This document shows, piece by piece, positions 63,565-64,000 of a DNA stretch of 64,000 bases. A program made the translations under genes and the position numbers. The notes under the pieces are model-generated. The model saw nothing but the letters and a program-made list of their open reading frames with translations. It made no database searches and was not told the DNA's origin. Source of the stretch: Lasiosphaeria ovina (Eukaryota; Ascomycota; Sordariomycetes; Sordariales; Lasiosphaeriaceae); assembly GCA_033439765.1 (NCBI GenBank), contig JAULSN010000001.1:5642001-5706000 (forward strand), given 5' to 3'. Position 1 is the stretch's first letter, and each line of letters starts with the position of its first letter.

Positions 63565-64000
63565 CATTTGACGATGACACGATTTTTATCTTTTTCTTTC
63601 ATCACTACGCGTATCCTGGATCGGAAGCATTCACGGGGCTCAAGAATTCAACGGTGGCAGGATAGAGGCGTTTTCCAGTCGCGGATCCGGTCCATAAACT
63701 TGCGAATGACGGGACGCATGACGGCGTTTTTTTCCCTTATACATATTTCTCTTCTTTTTTTCGGCTGGTAGCGTTGCGGACACCTGGCTACCGACATATA
63801 TATGATAATGCACATTCGTTGTAATTAAACCTTAGAGGTATGACAAGTTGTATCAACAGGATCATTGGACTGGTTCATCGTTTGGGAACTTGCTGCTTGT
63901 GTGGGAGGCAGAGATGGGCTTTCCGTGCTTTCAGGGGCACTGTTAAGGGGCAAGCAAGCAGGGCTGCATTGACAGGCAAATAGACAACAAACAAACAAAC
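63565..64000. other. 3' flank at the window edge
   Basis: 3' UTR and downstream sequence of the vezatin-type gene, ending in an (ACAA)n run. No further gene begins here. Confidence 0.55.

Overview
This is a gene-dense stretch of a filamentous ascomycete genome (Pezizomycotina, probably Sordariomycetes). The evidence is many short spliceosomal introns (about 50-110 nt, GT-AG with CTAAC/CTGAC-like branch sites and two GC-AG cases), GC-rich coding sequence, a patatin-NB-ARC-TPR receptor, a fungal-type cytochrome P450 and Baeyer-Villiger monooxygenase, and an eukaryotic tRNA-Asn. Most genes are nuclear housekeeping genes on both strands. No transposon, RIP-degraded block or CRISPR array was seen.

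Left part (1-23 kb): the 5' part of an ANTH/AP180 endocytic adaptor runs off the left edge. It is followed by mitochondrial aspartyl-tRNA synthetase, an Ala-rich GPI-type wall protein, a Gln/Gly-repeat secreted protein, tRNA-Asn(GTT), a P450 divergent from a DHA2-type MFS transporter, TFIIS, a membrane-anchored cysteine synthase-like enzyme, and an NDUFAF7/DUF185 methyltransferase.

Middle part (23-44 kb): alanyl-tRNA synthetase with a dual-targeting 5' end and two micro-exons, a conserved fungal protein of unknown function divergent from it, an RCR-family Rsp5 adaptor, Ptc7-like mitochondrial PP2C, a Kre9/Knh1-type GPI protein, an Hpm1/METTL18 histidine methyltransferase, and a Baeyer-Villiger monooxygenase. 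Intergenic regions here are long (up to 3.5 kb) and look empty of genes.

Right part (45-64 kb), the most interesting: a patatin-NB-ARC-TPR NLR (44984-49681) lies on the same 10-kb block as a SEC9/SNAP-25 family SNARE (53706-55251). The LYR factor SDHAF3/ACN9 and the DEAH helicase DHR2 lie between them. Linked PLP-1-type NLRs and SEC-9 alleles form a known fungal allorecognition (germling or heterokaryon death) system, so this block is best read as such a locus in a rearranged layout. This SEC9 carries Asp instead of the usual zero-layer Gln in its Qb helix, and the NLR carries a modified patatin dyad motif and a C-terminal tail with three degenerate repeats. Beyond it are a small unknown ORF, a GTPBP1/2-type GTPase, EMC6 and a vezatin/Inp2-type membrane protein.

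All exon boundaries were derived by reading splice signals and frame by hand. Family names rest on motif recognition, not on database searches.
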